A stretch of 64,000 nt of DNA from Paenibacillus sp. FSL R5-0517 (GTDB lineage: Bacteria > Bacillota > Bacilli > Paenibacillales > Paenibacillaceae): positions 5,952,001 through 6,016,000 of the forward strand of contig NZ_CP150235.1 in assembly GCF_037974355.1 (NCBI RefSeq). The letters are read 5' to 3'. Below the pieces are notes generated by a model. It was not told where the DNA came from and did not search any database. It saw only the letters and a program-made list of their open reading frames with translations. This document shows, one piece after another, positions 25,982-35,884 of this stretch; positions within the stretch are counted from its first letter, which is position 1, and the number at the start of each line of letters is the position of its first letter. The translations under genes were made by a program, and so were the position numbers.

Positions 25982-27001
25982 TTACAGTTTAACGATCTGA
26001 CCTGTTTTCTCGGATTCAAATGCTGCCAGGATCACTTGCAGGGAACGTAAGCCCTCTTCCCCGGAAATCGCTGGAGGTGTTTTCGTTACAATGGACTCTA
26101 CAAATGCGTCAATTACACCACTCGGCACTTGTTTCTCGTTAGTAGCCATGGCACCAACTTTGTACGTCTCAACTGTACCATTGGTCAGCTCAACGATCAC
26201 TTCATCGCCTTCCACTGTTCCGATCTTCATAACGCCATTCTCACACCACAGCACGGTACTGTTGTCTCCAGCTCTGTATTGCGTCCAACTTGCTACCAGC
26301 GTTCCGATCGCACCGCTCTTCATACGCAGCAAACAAGTTGCGTTATCGTCAACTTGAGTACCTTCCTTGTGCAGTGTGCTGATGAAACCAGCCACTTCAG
26401 ATACTTCATCGTTCAGCAGGTAACGGATGAAGTCGGATTTGTGCACGCCCAGGTCACCCATCGCGCCCATAATAGCTTCTTCTTTACGGAAGAACCAGCT
26501 TTCAGCACCGTCCACACTCCATCCTTCCGGACCCGGGTGGCCAAAAGATGTACGGAAATTCAGGACTTTACCAAGTTTGCCGGAGTCGAGAATTTCTTTT
26601 GCTTTGACATGAGGAGGCATCAGACGCTGGTTGTGTCCAACCATCAGATACACACCATTTTTCTTGGCAGCTTCAATCATTTGCTCGCCTTCTTCGGTGG
26701 AAACCGCCATTGGTTTCTCAACCAATACATGCTTGCCTGCATTGGCAGCAGCAACTGCCATTGGTGCATGCAGATAGTTCGGCGTACACACACTGACTGC
26801 ATCCACCGTTTCATTAGCAAGCAATTCTTCGTAACTGGAGTAAGCTTTACCTCCATAAGTTTCGGCCATTTCTTCCGCACGTTCCACGATCGGATCGGCA
26901 AAAGCGACAAGTTCCACGTTCTCATTGGCAGCGTACTCCGGAATATGTCTACGCTGGGCAATGGCTCCACAGCCGAATACAGCAACTTTAATTTTACTCA
27001 T
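25982..27001 (-). CDS. Gfo/Idh/MocA-family oxidoreductase
   Basis: A 339-residue dehydrogenase starting at ATG 27001 behind AAAGGAG. The Rossmann motif is VAVFGCGAIAQRRHIPEY, the signature lysine lies in LVEKPMAVSTEEGEQM, and the segment GDLGVHKSDFIRYLL holds the catalytic Asp-His pair. It differs clearly from the dehydrogenase at 23.7 kb. It is the second gene of an operon with a sugar-phosphate isomerase 57 bp upstream, the usual pairing for inositol-like or keto-sugar catabolism. The exact substrate is unknown. Confidence 0.9.
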   Translation of the reverse strand: MSKIKVAVFGCGAIAQRRHIPEYAANENVELVAFADPIVERAEEMAETYGGKAYSSYEELLANETVDAVSVCTPNYLHAPMAVAAANAGKHVLVEKPMAVSTEEGEQMIEAAKKNGVYLMVGHNQRLMPPHVKAKEILDSGKLGKVLNFRTSFGHPGPEGWSVDGAESWFFRKEEAIMGAMGDLGVHKSDFIRYLLNDEVSEVAGFISTLHKEGTQVDDNATCLLRMKSGAIGTLVASWTQYRAGDNSTVLWCENGVMKIGTVEGDEVIVELTNGTVETYKVGAMATNEKQVPSGVIDAFVESIVTKTPPAISGEEGLRSLQVILAAFESEKTGQIVKL

Positions 27002-27058
27002 GTATATAAGTCTCCTTTGACAAATAGATTAGCATTTTAGCAGCGTTCGATGGTTCTG

Positions 27059-27835
27059 TTAGAATTGATTCAAATAGTTTTCTTTCAACCAGTTGTAGCT
27101 ATTGGATACGCTCTCAAGCGGCGGATTCTGACATACGTCTTGTTCCACGATCAGCCATTCCACGCCTGCATTCGTAGCGCCTTCAATAACAGCTGGCAGG
27201 TCAACCGAACCTTGTCCCAGTTCCAGCGTTTTCATCTGGCCCTGTTCATCTTTGCTGAAATCCTTCAGATGAAGCAGCGGCAAGCGACCCGCATATTTAT
27301 TAATATACTCGATCGGATTTTGTCCCGCAAATTGTACCCAACATACGTCCATTTCCACTTTTACCGCTTCCGGTGATGTTTGAGCGAACATGGCGTCAAA
27401 GGCATTGGCATCGCCAACCTGCCCATGGAATTCAAAATCATGGTTATGGTATCCGAAGATCAATCCTTGCTTCGCTGCTTCAGCTCCATATTGTTGCAAT
27501 TCGGCGAACAGCTTGGTCCAGCCTTCTGCATTCTCAGGACGATCCTCTGGCATCAGGTAAGGACAAATGATATATTGTGCACCAATTGTTTTCAGGTAAT
27601 CGATTTGTTTCTGCAAGTCTTCGCGCATCGCATGTAGTGAAACGTGACTGCTGAAGCCTTTCAGCCCAAGTTCATCTAGTAGCGCTTTCATTTCCTCAGC
27701 TGGAATATCACCATATCCGGCAAACTCCACACCTTCATATCCAAGGGCCGCTACCTTACGCAACGTACCACGAAAATCTGCTGCAGTTTCATCACGGAGT
27801 GTAAACAATTGCAAACCAATATTAAGTTTTTTCAT
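27059..27835 (-). CDS. Sugar phosphate isomerase/epimerase (xylose isomerase-like TIM barrel)
   Basis: A 258-residue soluble enzyme starting at ATG 27835, with AGAGGTG before it. The AP-endonuclease-2/xylose-isomerase-like barrel is shown by IGLQLFTLRDETAADF, ALGYEGVEFAGYG, GYHNHDFEF, VKVEMDVCWVQFAG, LLHLKDFS and WLIVEQD. The Glu, Asp, His and Glu side chains in these strands form the divalent metal site. It is the first gene of the unit and probably supplies or uses the substrate of the dehydrogenase behind it. A divergent AraC regulator lies on the other side. Confidence 0.88.
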   Translation of the reverse strand: MKKLNIGLQLFTLRDETAADFRGTLRKVAALGYEGVEFAGYGDIPAEEMKALLDELGLKGFSSHVSLHAMREDLQKQIDYLKTIGAQYIICPYLMPEDRPENAEGWTKLFAELQQYGAEAAKQGLIFGYHNHDFEFHGQVGDANAFDAMFAQTSPEAVKVEMDVCWVQFAGQNPIEYINKYAGRLPLLHLKDFSKDEQGQMKTLELGQGSVDLPAVIEGATNAGVEWLIVEQDVCQNPPLESVSNSYNWLKENYLNQF

Positions 27836-28033
27836 GTAGGATACACCTCTGTTCTCAAATTTGCTTTCATTGCTCTATCTGGTATCATCCTAACGCAAAA
27901 CAGGCTAGAATGAACATATACAATATAGTCAGAACATGAACTATCTGGTCAAATTTTATTTCCATCATTTTGCATCTATTTTAATGTACCCATTTGAATG
28001 CATGCAGGATGTACATATTGGGGGATTTTATCT

Positions 28034-28870
28034 TTGGATACGTTAGAGACATCTGTGCTGATCTGTGACTACTCATACCACTATAAAGCGTTCACTCATA
28101 ATATGAAGGGCGAGCTGCAAACCTATCTGTTCCGTCTGCAGACCGAAGGTTCGTGCAAAGTGTATGTACAAGATGAAGAATTCAGGATGACTAGCGGGGA
28201 TCTGCTGCTGCTCAAACCTGGCGACGACTATCATCTCGTGGTGGATGAACCACATAAGGAAGGACGCTTGTCCAGCGGAGATTATTATCTGTTCTGCGAG
28301 GGCAGTTGGATCGAGAACTGGTGGAAAAGGCAGCAACGTTCCACCGTGAGCCGGATTGGACTTGATGATAAGCTCATCAGCCTGTGGAGAAATATGTTGC
28401 TTGAGAAACGCCGCGGACCTCTTGAGGAAAATGCAGAGCTAAAGGATGCGTTACTGCGCGGATTATGTCTATATATTGACCGGGCAATCAAAGAGAATAT
28501 TCAGACCGATCGGGCAGTTTCCTCTGCGCTGAAGTTAAAACGTTATATTGAGGAGCATGCCACGGTTACGTTCAAGCTTGAGGAAGCGGCACGTTATGCC
28601 GGACTCAGCCTGTCCCGTGCAGTCCGTTTATTCAAGGAACATTACAATCAGACCATGATTCAATACGCGATTGAGATCCGTCTGAATGCGGCGCTGGAAC
28701 GCATGAAATACAGTGAAATGACCCTGGAGCATATTGCCGAATCCTGCGGATTTGCGAGCTACTCCTATTTCCACCGGGTATTCCGGGCACACTTCGGTGT
28801 GTCTCCGGCCGAGTATCGGGACAAAGAGCATATCATTGTTCAGGATGAGGCATTACAACAGCGAACGTGA
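28034..28870 (+). CDS. AraC-family regulator with cupin sensing domain
   Basis: A 278-residue regulator. The frame is open from 27998, but TTG 28034 is preferred because TTGGGGGA lies about 8 nt upstream and the protein then opens with the sensing domain. The N-terminal cupin part has KVYVQDEEFRMTSGDLLLLKPGDDYHL. The C-terminal helix-turn-helix pair is FKLEEAARYAGLSLSRAVRLFKEHY and LEHIAESCGFASYSYFHRVFRAHFG. It is divergent from the isomerase/dehydrogenase operon, which it probably activates. Confidence 0.85.
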   Translation: MDTLETSVLICDYSYHYKAFTHNMKGELQTYLFRLQTEGSCKVYVQDEEFRMTSGDLLLLKPGDDYHLVVDEPHKEGRLSSGDYYLFCEGSWIENWWKRQQRSTVSRIGLDDKLISLWRNMLLEKRRGPLEENAELKDALLRGLCLYIDRAIKENIQTDRAVSSALKLKRYIEEHATVTFKLEEAARYAGLSLSRAVRLFKEHYNQTMIQYAIEIRLNAALERMKYSEMTLEHIAESCGFASYSYFHRVFRAHFGVSPAEYRDKEHIIVQDEALQQRT

Positions 28871-28946
28871 CCTTGGAATCATATATGAACGTTTTATATG
28901 ATATATTATAGTAGAATATACCTAATTAAAAGGAGTTGTTTATTCT

Positions 28947-30116
28947 TTGAGAATGAAAATTTTAAATTGCTTGCTGATCGCAAGTATGATTAGTTCAATG
29001 TTGGCACTGAGTAGTTTCGCCAATTTTAAAAGTCTGCCTGCACCACAATGGACAAGCACGATTCCCGATCGCGGATGGAGCACGGGTCAGTACACATCGC
29101 CAACAATTACAACAGATGCAGAAGGAAATCAGCATATCATTGGCTTAAAGGAAAAAGGAAATCAAGGTTTTCTAGAAAATATGGATGGAAAAACAGGTGA
29201 AATAAAGTGGTCCATACCACTGAATGGAACTTACAATGTATCCAATGATGGTTATCTATTTATGTTTGAGAATAATCAGATCACCGTAATGAATCTGGCA
29301 ACAGGTTACACGATTTGGACTAGAGAACTGCCGCCTGAATTTAAAGATTATAACTATTATGGCGAGAAATATCCAAGCAAGAATGGCACGTTATATGCAA
29401 CTATTGCATCACGCGATGGGAAAAGTAGTACAATCTATCATTATAATTCAGAAGGTCGAAAAACTAAAAAGTACACCCTGCCATACTCGGAAATTCAGAT
29501 TGATGGAGATTATCTCTTCGCTAAAACTTATAGTGATGATCCCAATACCTACGTAATAAACTTGGATACTGGCAAAAAAATAAGAACTTTCCCGAATGGA
29601 AAAAATTTTGTCCCTGTTTCTGTTATGGGAGATGGTACACTTCTCTATCAGAATATCGTCAAAAACACGCTGCACGTCAAAGCTTATAGCCCTAAGGGAA
29701 CATTGAAATGGAATAAAAAATTTTCGTATGAACATTCCAAAACTGACCTTGTAATTATTCAAAGCAACTTCTTGTTATTTGACAGAAAGAAAAACAAACT
29801 CACTCTTTATAATTCCAAAGGTGCTCTATTAGCAAGTAAACCATTTGATTATAAGTATGATTACATAAGAGATTTTATAGAAGTCTTTAAAATTGCCAGC
29901 GATCAGAAGAGTTTTATGTACACTGTTAAGAAAGGAAATAATTATGAACACCAACTAATTGATTCTAGTAATTTAAAGATTATATCCCGAATTCCTTTTA
30001 ATATGAATGATAGAGACCACATGGGAGACAGATACTCCTTCATTTTAAATAACAGAACTCAAATTTACTTATTAGATAACATTGAAAAGAATATTTCCAA
30101 GTATAATTTGAAATAA
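28947..30116 (+). CDS. Secreted beta-propeller-like (PQQ-repeat) protein
   Basis: A 389-residue exported protein. It starts at TTG 28947, 11 nt after AGGAG (28931-28935); the ATG at 28953 is an alternative. The first 25 residues form a signal peptide (LLIASMISSMLALSSFA). The body is made of short beta repeats that end in W or aromatic groups (GEIKWSIPL, GYTIWTRELP, GTLKWNKKF, GALLASKPF), typical of PQQ-like propellers. The DNA is visibly richer in A and T than all neighbours and uses AAA/AAT/TAT codons heavily, which suggests later arrival by transfer. It is flanked by regulator genes of other units, so the context is uninformative. Confidence 0.7.
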   Translation: MRMKILNCLLIASMISSMLALSSFANFKSLPAPQWTSTIPDRGWSTGQYTSPTITTDAEGNQHIIGLKEKGNQGFLENMDGKTGEIKWSIPLNGTYNVSNDGYLFMFENNQITVMNLATGYTIWTRELPPEFKDYNYYGEKYPSKNGTLYATIASRDGKSSTIYHYNSEGRKTKKYTLPYSEIQIDGDYLFAKTYSDDPNTYVINLDTGKKIRTFPNGKNFVPVSVMGDGTLLYQNIVKNTLHVKAYSPKGTLKWNKKFSYEHSKTDLVIIQSNFLLFDRKKNKLTLYNSKGALLASKPFDYKYDYIRDFIEVFKIASDQKSFMYTVKKGNNYEHQLIDSSNLKIISRIPFNMNDRDHMGDRYSFILNNRTQIYLLDNIEKNISKYNLK

Positions 30117-30148
30117 TGTTGTCTTTCCCTTAACTTATGATTAGACAG

Positions 30149-30179
30149 AAACCCGCTCTTTTGAAGAGGCGGGTTTTTA
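30149..30179 (+). terminator. Terminator after the propeller gene
   Basis: AACCCGC-TCTT pairs with AAGAGGCGGGTT with one bulged base, followed by TTTTTATG. Confidence 0.8.
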
Positions 30180-30323
30180 TGAATTCAAAGAATCACATTT
30201 TATTTTTCATATTTCCCTCATGACGCATCCCAATCTAACCTGTATAGTTAAAACCAAAGGCTTCTTACAGTTTCAAACAATCACACAATTATAATAGATT
30301 ACCCTAGTACTGGAGCGATACAT

Positions 30324-31025
30324 ATGCTAACCCACCCGCGCAAAGTCCTCATCATCGAGGATGAACCGGATATCTCACGTATTTTGCGAGATTATTTGAC
30401 CAAAAATCAATATGAAGCTGTTGTTGCAGCCACTGGACAAGATGGGCTTCAGATTATGGAGCTTATTCAACCAGATTACATCATTCTGGACATTATGCTT
30501 CCGGACATGGACGGGATCGAGGTGTGCCGCGAGATTCGACGGCGCAATAATATCCCCATCCTCATTCTAAGTGCCCGAGGCAGTGATACGGATAAGGTAC
30601 TTGGTCTTGGATTTGGCGCAGATGACTATATGACTAAGCCCTTCTCGCTGAGTGAACTTTTAGCACGGATTAATGCCCACTTTAGACGTTACGACAGCAT
30701 GACCTCAGACATGGACAGAACTGATCTACTGCGCCTTGGAAATCTTGTGATCGATAAAAAAGCCTACAAAGTTACATTGAACGGATTGGAAGTGTCTCTG
30801 TCTGCCAAGGAATTCGAGTTACTTCATTATCTGGCAAGCCATAAAAATCAGGTATTCTCCAAAGCCCAGTTGCTTGACGCCATCTGGGGATATGCAACCT
30901 ATGGTGATGAAAACACCGTAACCGTGTACATTCGCAGACTGCGGGAAAAAATCGAGGAAGACCCCTCACATCCAATTGTTCTAAAGACAGTGTGGGGTGT
31001 CGGTTACAAATTCATTTATGAATAA
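30324..31025 (+). CDS. OmpR/PhoB-family response regulator
   Basis: A 233-residue regulator starting at ATG 30324 with a weak Shine-Dalgarno-like GGAG. The receiver domain has E12-D13, the phospho-acceptor D56 in YIILDIMLPDMDG, and the conserved K in DDYMTKPFS. The winged-helix DNA-binding domain (about 135-233) ends in ENTVTVYIRRLREKIEEDPSHP and VWGVGYKF. It heads an operon with a kinase (20-bp gap) and an ABC export pair, which it most likely controls. Confidence 0.92.
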   Translation: MLTHPRKVLIIEDEPDISRILRDYLTKNQYEAVVAATGQDGLQIMELIQPDYIILDIMLPDMDGIEVCREIRRRNNIPILILSARGSDTDKVLGLGFGADDYMTKPFSLSELLARINAHFRRYDSMTSDMDRTDLLRLGNLVIDKKAYKVTLNGLEVSLSAKEFELLHYLASHKNQVFSKAQLLDAIWGYATYGDENTVTVYIRRLREKIEEDPSHPIVLKTVWGVGYKFIYE

Positions 31026-31045
31026 TCGAGATTGGAGACATCCAC

Positions 31046-32488
31046 ATGTCATTAAACACCTGGTTCAGACGCTGGCTGTTAACAACACTTAGCCTTCTGA
31101 TTATTATAAGTATCCTCGCACTGGCGTTAATACTATTCCAAAACCGAAATTCGGAACAATCCAATCCGTCCATAAATCAGGTTCGGCTCAAGATTAATCC
31201 AACTCTGTTCGCTCTGGAGCAAAATCATCAACACCTGGACAAACAAACTACCCGAGAAGACATACGTTCCATTGCCAGAGAAAGCGGGATTCTACTTACC
31301 TATGTGAACCTGGATGGAACCGTAGCTCTGTCCTCCGATCCCACCTCTGAAGGAACCCAGGTTAATCTGCGTTCTTCCCTTCATTATGATCTGCCTCATG
31401 CCGCGCAGACTGTGGACGATAGTGAATCACTTGATATTGCGTTTCCCGTGATGGACGGTCCCGTGGGAAGTCAGATCGGCAATGCTATCTTTTCCATCCC
31501 CCAAGCTATGGTTACTGTTCAGAAACCGATGACTTTTACGGTTATATGGATTAGCGTACTACTACTCCTGTCAATGATCCTGGGCTTATTTTTATTTTGG
31601 ATGAAAAGAATTCTGGACAAGCTGCTCCTCTCTCCCATTCATCATTTGAAGCTCCATGCGGAATCCATCATCAAAGGGAATTATGATGATCAGATCCAGT
31701 ACAACAGGACAGACGAAATGGGCGGCCTTTACGCCATGTTGGATTTGATGCGCACAGAAATCAAACATATGAACGAGTTGCGCATCCAGCAGGAACAAGC
31801 ACAAAAGGAACTCATCACTAATATATCTCATGATATTAAAACACCGATTACCACGATAAAAGCATACATAGAAGCTATTGAGGAAGGGCTGTGTAACGAT
31901 CAGGAAACGCTGATGGAATATATGAGAGTGATGCGGACACATACGGATAAAACGGCCCGACTTGTGGAAGACCTACTGGTTCATGCACTTCAGGAACTAG
32001 GGCAGATCTCTGTGGAACCTCGTGAAATGTACATTGGTCCTGTCCTTGAAGCTATGTTGAAGCCTATTAAACATGTTGTTGTTACGAAAGGTCTGATCTA
32101 CGACGGACCTCATTCCAACCATATCCCCAATGTGTTGGTCGCAATCGACCCTATCCGAATTGAACAGGTGATCTCCAATCTTGTCGCCAATGCTCTCAAG
32201 CATACAGCTCCCGGAGACACGATACGTATAGCCACGGAACTGGAATCCGGGTACTTGAAAGTGACCATCGCCGATTCGGGTCAGGGCATACGTGTGCAGG
32301 ATATGCCGTTTGTTTTCCAGCGTTATTTCAGAGGACAAGCGAGTCATGCAGACCAACGTGTGCAGGAAGGTACGGGACTGGGACTTTCCATCTGCCAAAG
32401 CATTATTGATGCACACGGAGGCCATATTTCCTTCACTAGCAAAGAAGGAGAAGGTACGACCTTCCGATTCTATCTGCCGATCTGCTGA
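31046..32488 (+). CDS. Membrane sensor histidine kinase
   Basis: A 480-residue kinase starting at ATG 31046 behind TTGGAGA. Transmembrane helix 1 lies at about 11-31 and helix 2 at about 163-185, with a 130-residue extracellular sensor between them. HAMP follows, then HisKA with NISHDIKTPITTI where His262 is phosphorylated. The HATPase N box is ISNLVANALKHT, and GQGI and GTGLGLSIC are the G boxes. It forms a pair with the OmpR-type gene in front. Confidence 0.92.
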   Translation: MSLNTWFRRWLLTTLSLLIIISILALALILFQNRNSEQSNPSINQVRLKINPTLFALEQNHQHLDKQTTREDIRSIARESGILLTYVNLDGTVALSSDPTSEGTQVNLRSSLHYDLPHAAQTVDDSESLDIAFPVMDGPVGSQIGNAIFSIPQAMVTVQKPMTFTVIWISVLLLLSMILGLFLFWMKRILDKLLLSPIHHLKLHAESIIKGNYDDQIQYNRTDEMGGLYAMLDLMRTEIKHMNELRIQQEQAQKELITNISHDIKTPITTIKAYIEAIEEGLCNDQETLMEYMRVMRTHTDKTARLVEDLLVHALQELGQISVEPREMYIGPVLEAMLKPIKHVVVTKGLIYDGPHSNHIPNVLVAIDPIRIEQVISNLVANALKHTAPGDTIRIATELESGYLKVTIADSGQGIRVQDMPFVFQRYFRGQASHADQRVQEGTGLGLSICQSIIDAHGGHISFTSKEGEGTTFRFYLPIC

Positions 32489-32634
32489 GCCACACTGGCG
32501 TGGCTATTTTACCAAATGCCTTTAATTTCAGCTTCAACTTGGAAGTCAGTAATACTTTATTCATAATTTGATAAGGCTTCCTCAATATCCCTCCGCTAGA
32601 ATGAATCCTATACTGCACTCGGGAGTGATTCGAC

Positions 32635-33393
32635 TTGCCTAAGAAAGCGATTATCCGTGCACAGAATCTGTGCAAGACGTACAACAGCGGAAGTGAGCAA
32701 CATCATGCCATCCGTAATGTCGATCTCGATATCTATGAAGGGGAATTCACGGTCATCATGGGTAACTCTGGCTCTGGCAAATCAACCCTCTTATATCTGC
32801 TTAGCGGACTGGATCAGATTACAGCTGGTGAGGTTTATTTTCGTGACCAGCGGATCGACGCTTATGGTGAACGAGAAATGTCAGACTTCCGCACGCGCCG
32901 AATCGGTTATATTTATCAAAGTATAAACTTGATCCCGGACCTTTCCATCAAAGAGAACATTGCTTTACCGGGATATATCGCTGGAAACAAAAAGAAAGAC
33001 ATCCAATCCAGGGCTACTGAGCTGATGAATGTCATGGATATTGATGGACAGCGTAACCGCCTCCCCTCCCAGACGTCTGGAGGACAGCAGCAACGAGCAG
33101 CCATTGCACGAGCTTTGATCAATTCGCCGGATATCATCTTTGCGGATGAACCGACCGGAAGTTTGAACCTGGAACACGGCACCGCCGTTCTGGATATCCT
33201 TACGGATATTCATCGAAAAGGACAGTCCGTAGTTATGGTTACGCATGATATTAAGGCAGCCTGCCGGGCAGATCGTCTGATCTATATTCAGGACGGCAAG
33301 ATAGGCGGAATCCTTGAGTTTGACACCTATGACGAACATCAAATTCAGGATCGTGAAGCGATCATCTTCGCTTTGGTTACGGGGAAGGAGTAA
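32635..33393 (+). CDS. ABC transporter ATP-binding protein (MacB/LolD-like)
   Basis: A 252-residue ATPase. It starts at TTG 32635 with GGGAGTGA 6 nt upstream. Walker A is GNSGSGKS (43-50), the signature is TSGGQQQRAAIARAL, Walker B with catalytic Glu is DIIFADEPTGSL, and the H-loop is VMVTHDIK. This subfamily powers FtsX-type permeases that act on lipoproteins or peptides in the membrane. The permease starts 3 bp after the stop codon, so the two are co-translated. Expression likely depends on the upstream two-component system, 147 bp before it. Confidence 0.9.
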   Translation: MPKKAIIRAQNLCKTYNSGSEQHHAIRNVDLDIYEGEFTVIMGNSGSGKSTLLYLLSGLDQITAGEVYFRDQRIDAYGEREMSDFRTRRIGYIYQSINLIPDLSIKENIALPGYIAGNKKKDIQSRATELMNVMDIDGQRNRLPSQTSGGQQQRAAIARALINSPDIIFADEPTGSLNLEHGTAVLDILTDIHRKGQSVVMVTHDIKAACRADRLIYIQDGKIGGILEFDTYDEHQIQDREAIIFALVTGKE

Positions 33394-33396
33394 CCT

Positions 33397-35802
33397 ATGG
33401 CAGTCATGTTTAAACTTAGTTTGTCGTATCTGAGTAAAAATAAAATACAAAATACGTTAATTGCGCTGCTCCTGCTACTCTCGACACTTCTTGTATCTAC
33501 AGCTATTGTCATACTGGCGAATACGGGCAATCAGTTTCAGGAAATGCATACCCGTACCCATGGATCTCATCAGATCCTGACGTTTGAGAAAGGACTGAAT
33601 GACCCAGAAATTGTGCACGCCTGGTGGGCTTCCCAAGATGGGGTTGAGGTATCCCCATTGCTAACGTATCGCACATTATCAGGCATCGTTTTTAATGAAA
33701 CGGACATTCCCAACCTGTATCTATATATGTTTAATACGCCTTTACCGCCATGGGATGTGGATGAGCTTATGTTCTCAAGTGGGATGCCTACTACACTTCC
33801 CGAGCAAGGCTCCGTCTGGATACCAACGTCCATGGCGAATGCCTACCAAATCTCAGTAGGCGATACCATTGGTTTCAAAACCGGCTCAAGTACACTGAAT
33901 CTGAAGGTGTCCGGAATTGTAATCGATGTACCATACGGAGCCCCTTTCTCCAATACAGCACGGGTCTGGATGAATCCTACCGACTATCAACATGATTTCG
34001 CGACACTCGCAGGCAACGAACATCACATGATCGGCATCCATTTTAACGATTACAGCATGAATTCGGAGTATTGGGAACGATACAATCGTGAGACAGGAAC
34101 TCCGTTTCTGGAATCCAAAATGGAGTTCGAAGCGATCTCCTCTTTCTATCTGATTATTAACCAGGTTATTGGCTTCATTATGATCTTCATGGGCGTTGTC
34201 ATGCTCTCCATCGCTTTGATGACTATCGGGTTCACAATTTCGGATGCCATACTGGCCAATTACAGAACGATAGGTATTCTCAAATCACTCGGGCTAACTG
34301 CCCGGAGAACGATAGGCACCTATGTTATTCAATATGCGATGCTATCTATCGCAGCCATTATCCCAGGACTTGCACTCAGCGTATGGATCTCCAAGTGGAT
34401 CATTAATATATCCGCGTCCTCTCTTCGAGTGAACAATCAGAACATTCCAGTCCAAGGGTTGGACGCGGCCATACTGGCTGGTGTGCTTCTATTTGCTTTA
34501 GTGATTTTGTTTACTGTGTTATACGCCAAAAAAGCACGCAGCATCCAACCCGTTCAGGCGATTCGTTATGGTATGTCGGAAACAGATCACAGCCGGATGG
34601 CCAGTAGAATGAATTCGCCATGGGCACAACACTGGGTCGGGTTCACACGAATGCCTGTGACCGCGGTCCTCGGACTTCGACATGTTTTCAAAAACACCAA
34701 AAGTTCTGTTCTTACACTTTTACTGACCACCATGGCTTCCTCTGTACTGGTCTTAGGATATGTGCTGCTGACCAGTATAATCGGAATTGAACAGACAGCA
34801 GCTAAATGGGGGTATGACAATGCCAACATCGCAGCAGTAGTGGTAAACAGAAGTACATTCCCGAAGGCTGAGCTGAAGCAAGCGTTAGAAGAGGATTCAA
34901 GGATAAGCAATGTAGGCTGGCAAGGGAACATCACTGGTGTAATTAGCCCGGAGTCTTCGGCAACAGTAAAGGGTCAATCCATTAGTCTTAACTTGAGTGT
35001 ACTAGACGGGAGTTATCAGGAGCTTGGATTCGAAACGTTGAGAGGGAATAACCCACAGCACGTGAACGAAATTGCCATTGGAGTAAGTATCGCCAAAACA
35101 TCGAACAAAGATATAGGTGATCTCATCGACATCTATATTGAAGGAGAAAAGCGGACATTCCTCATTACAGGCATCTATCAGGCCATCGCCAACATGTCTG
35201 TTTCAGGTCGAATCACCATTGATGCCATGAGAAGTGTGAACCCGGGTTATGGTGAATTTGATGCTATCTTCATTAATGTTAATAATATGGCACAAGCGGA
35301 TAAGGTTGTCGGGGAGTTGAATGAGCAATTTAAGGACTTCGCTTCGGTAATCACCCAGAAGACATTGCTTGATTCGGTTTACGCGGAAGCTGCAAACATC
35401 CTGATCTATCCGATGAGCCTGATTGGATTGATGTTTATCCTTGTGACGTTCATCATTATTTTCAGTACCTGCCGGATCAATATCCGCAAAGAGAGCAGAA
35501 CGTACGGGATATACAAATCGCTAGGAATGACATCCCGTCAAATTCGGTTATCAGTCACCATGGGGATGGTCCTGCTATCCGCTATGGGAGCCATACTAGG
35601 CATGTTTCTTGGCGTATATGTACTGCCTCTTCTGCTCGAAATGGTCCTTTCCGGTTATGGTATCGTGCAACTTCCACTGATCCTGCATTGGGGTGGAATG
35701 ATACTGTTCGCCTGCCTAAGCATCGTTGCAGCAGGTCTTGGCTCATGGTTCTCTTCCCAGATCATTCGGGAAACATCGCCACGTATGCTGGTTATCGAAT
35801 AA
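33397..35802 (+). CDS. FtsX-type ABC transporter permease, two-domain
   Basis: An 801-residue membrane protein starting at ATG 33397 behind AAGGAG. It contains an N-terminal signal anchor (IALLLLLSTLLVSTA), an extracytoplasmic MacB-type domain (about 35-240), three helices, a second membrane insertion near 450 followed by another extracytoplasmic domain, and a final set of three helices ending in WFSSQIIRETSPRMLVIE. The two FtsX core modules carry TIGILKSLGLTARRTIG and TYGIYKSLGMTSRQIRL, the coupling helices to the ATPase. Duplicated FtsX proteins of this size belong to the peptide/antibiotic-resistance or lipoprotein group. The substrate is not known. Confidence 0.88.
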   Translation: MAVMFKLSLSYLSKNKIQNTLIALLLLLSTLLVSTAIVILANTGNQFQEMHTRTHGSHQILTFEKGLNDPEIVHAWWASQDGVEVSPLLTYRTLSGIVFNETDIPNLYLYMFNTPLPPWDVDELMFSSGMPTTLPEQGSVWIPTSMANAYQISVGDTIGFKTGSSTLNLKVSGIVIDVPYGAPFSNTARVWMNPTDYQHDFATLAGNEHHMIGIHFNDYSMNSEYWERYNRETGTPFLESKMEFEAISSFYLIINQVIGFIMIFMGVVMLSIALMTIGFTISDAILANYRTIGILKSLGLTARRTIGTYVIQYAMLSIAAIIPGLALSVWISKWIINISASSLRVNNQNIPVQGLDAAILAGVLLFALVILFTVLYAKKARSIQPVQAIRYGMSETDHSRMASRMNSPWAQHWVGFTRMPVTAVLGLRHVFKNTKSSVLTLLLTTMASSVLVLGYVLLTSIIGIEQTAAKWGYDNANIAAVVVNRSTFPKAELKQALEEDSRISNVGWQGNITGVISPESSATVKGQSISLNLSVLDGSYQELGFETLRGNNPQHVNEIAIGVSIAKTSNKDIGDLIDIYIEGEKRTFLITGIYQAIANMSVSGRITIDAMRSVNPGYGEFDAIFINVNNMAQADKVVGELNEQFKDFASVITQKTLLDSVYAEAANILIYPMSLIGLMFILVTFIIIFSTCRINIRKESRTYGIYKSLGMTSRQIRLSVTMGMVLLSAMGAILGMFLGVYVLPLLLEMVLSGYGIVQLPLILHWGGMILFACLSIVAAGLGSWFSSQIIRETSPRMLVIE

Positions 35803-35828
35803 TCTAATAAGGATTCTCTAACATTATA

Positions 35829-35869
35829 AAAAAGCCCTTCCACACCTCTATAGGATGTGAAAGGGCTTC
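35829..35869. terminator. Bidirectional terminator
   Basis: AAGCCCTTCCACA and TGTGAAAGGGCTT form the stem, with inner imperfect pairing around CCTCTATAGGA. A-runs lie upstream and a short T-rich tail downstream. It separates the export operon from the convergent methyltransferase gene. Confidence 0.8.
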
Positions 35870-35884
35870 TCATAATGATATGAT

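Noticed and set aside
26129..27040. 303-codon plus-strand open frame
   Set aside because: Antisense to the Gfo/Idh/MocA dehydrogenase at 25982-27001, with no conserved motif. The minus-strand frame has clear Rossmann and EKP motifs.
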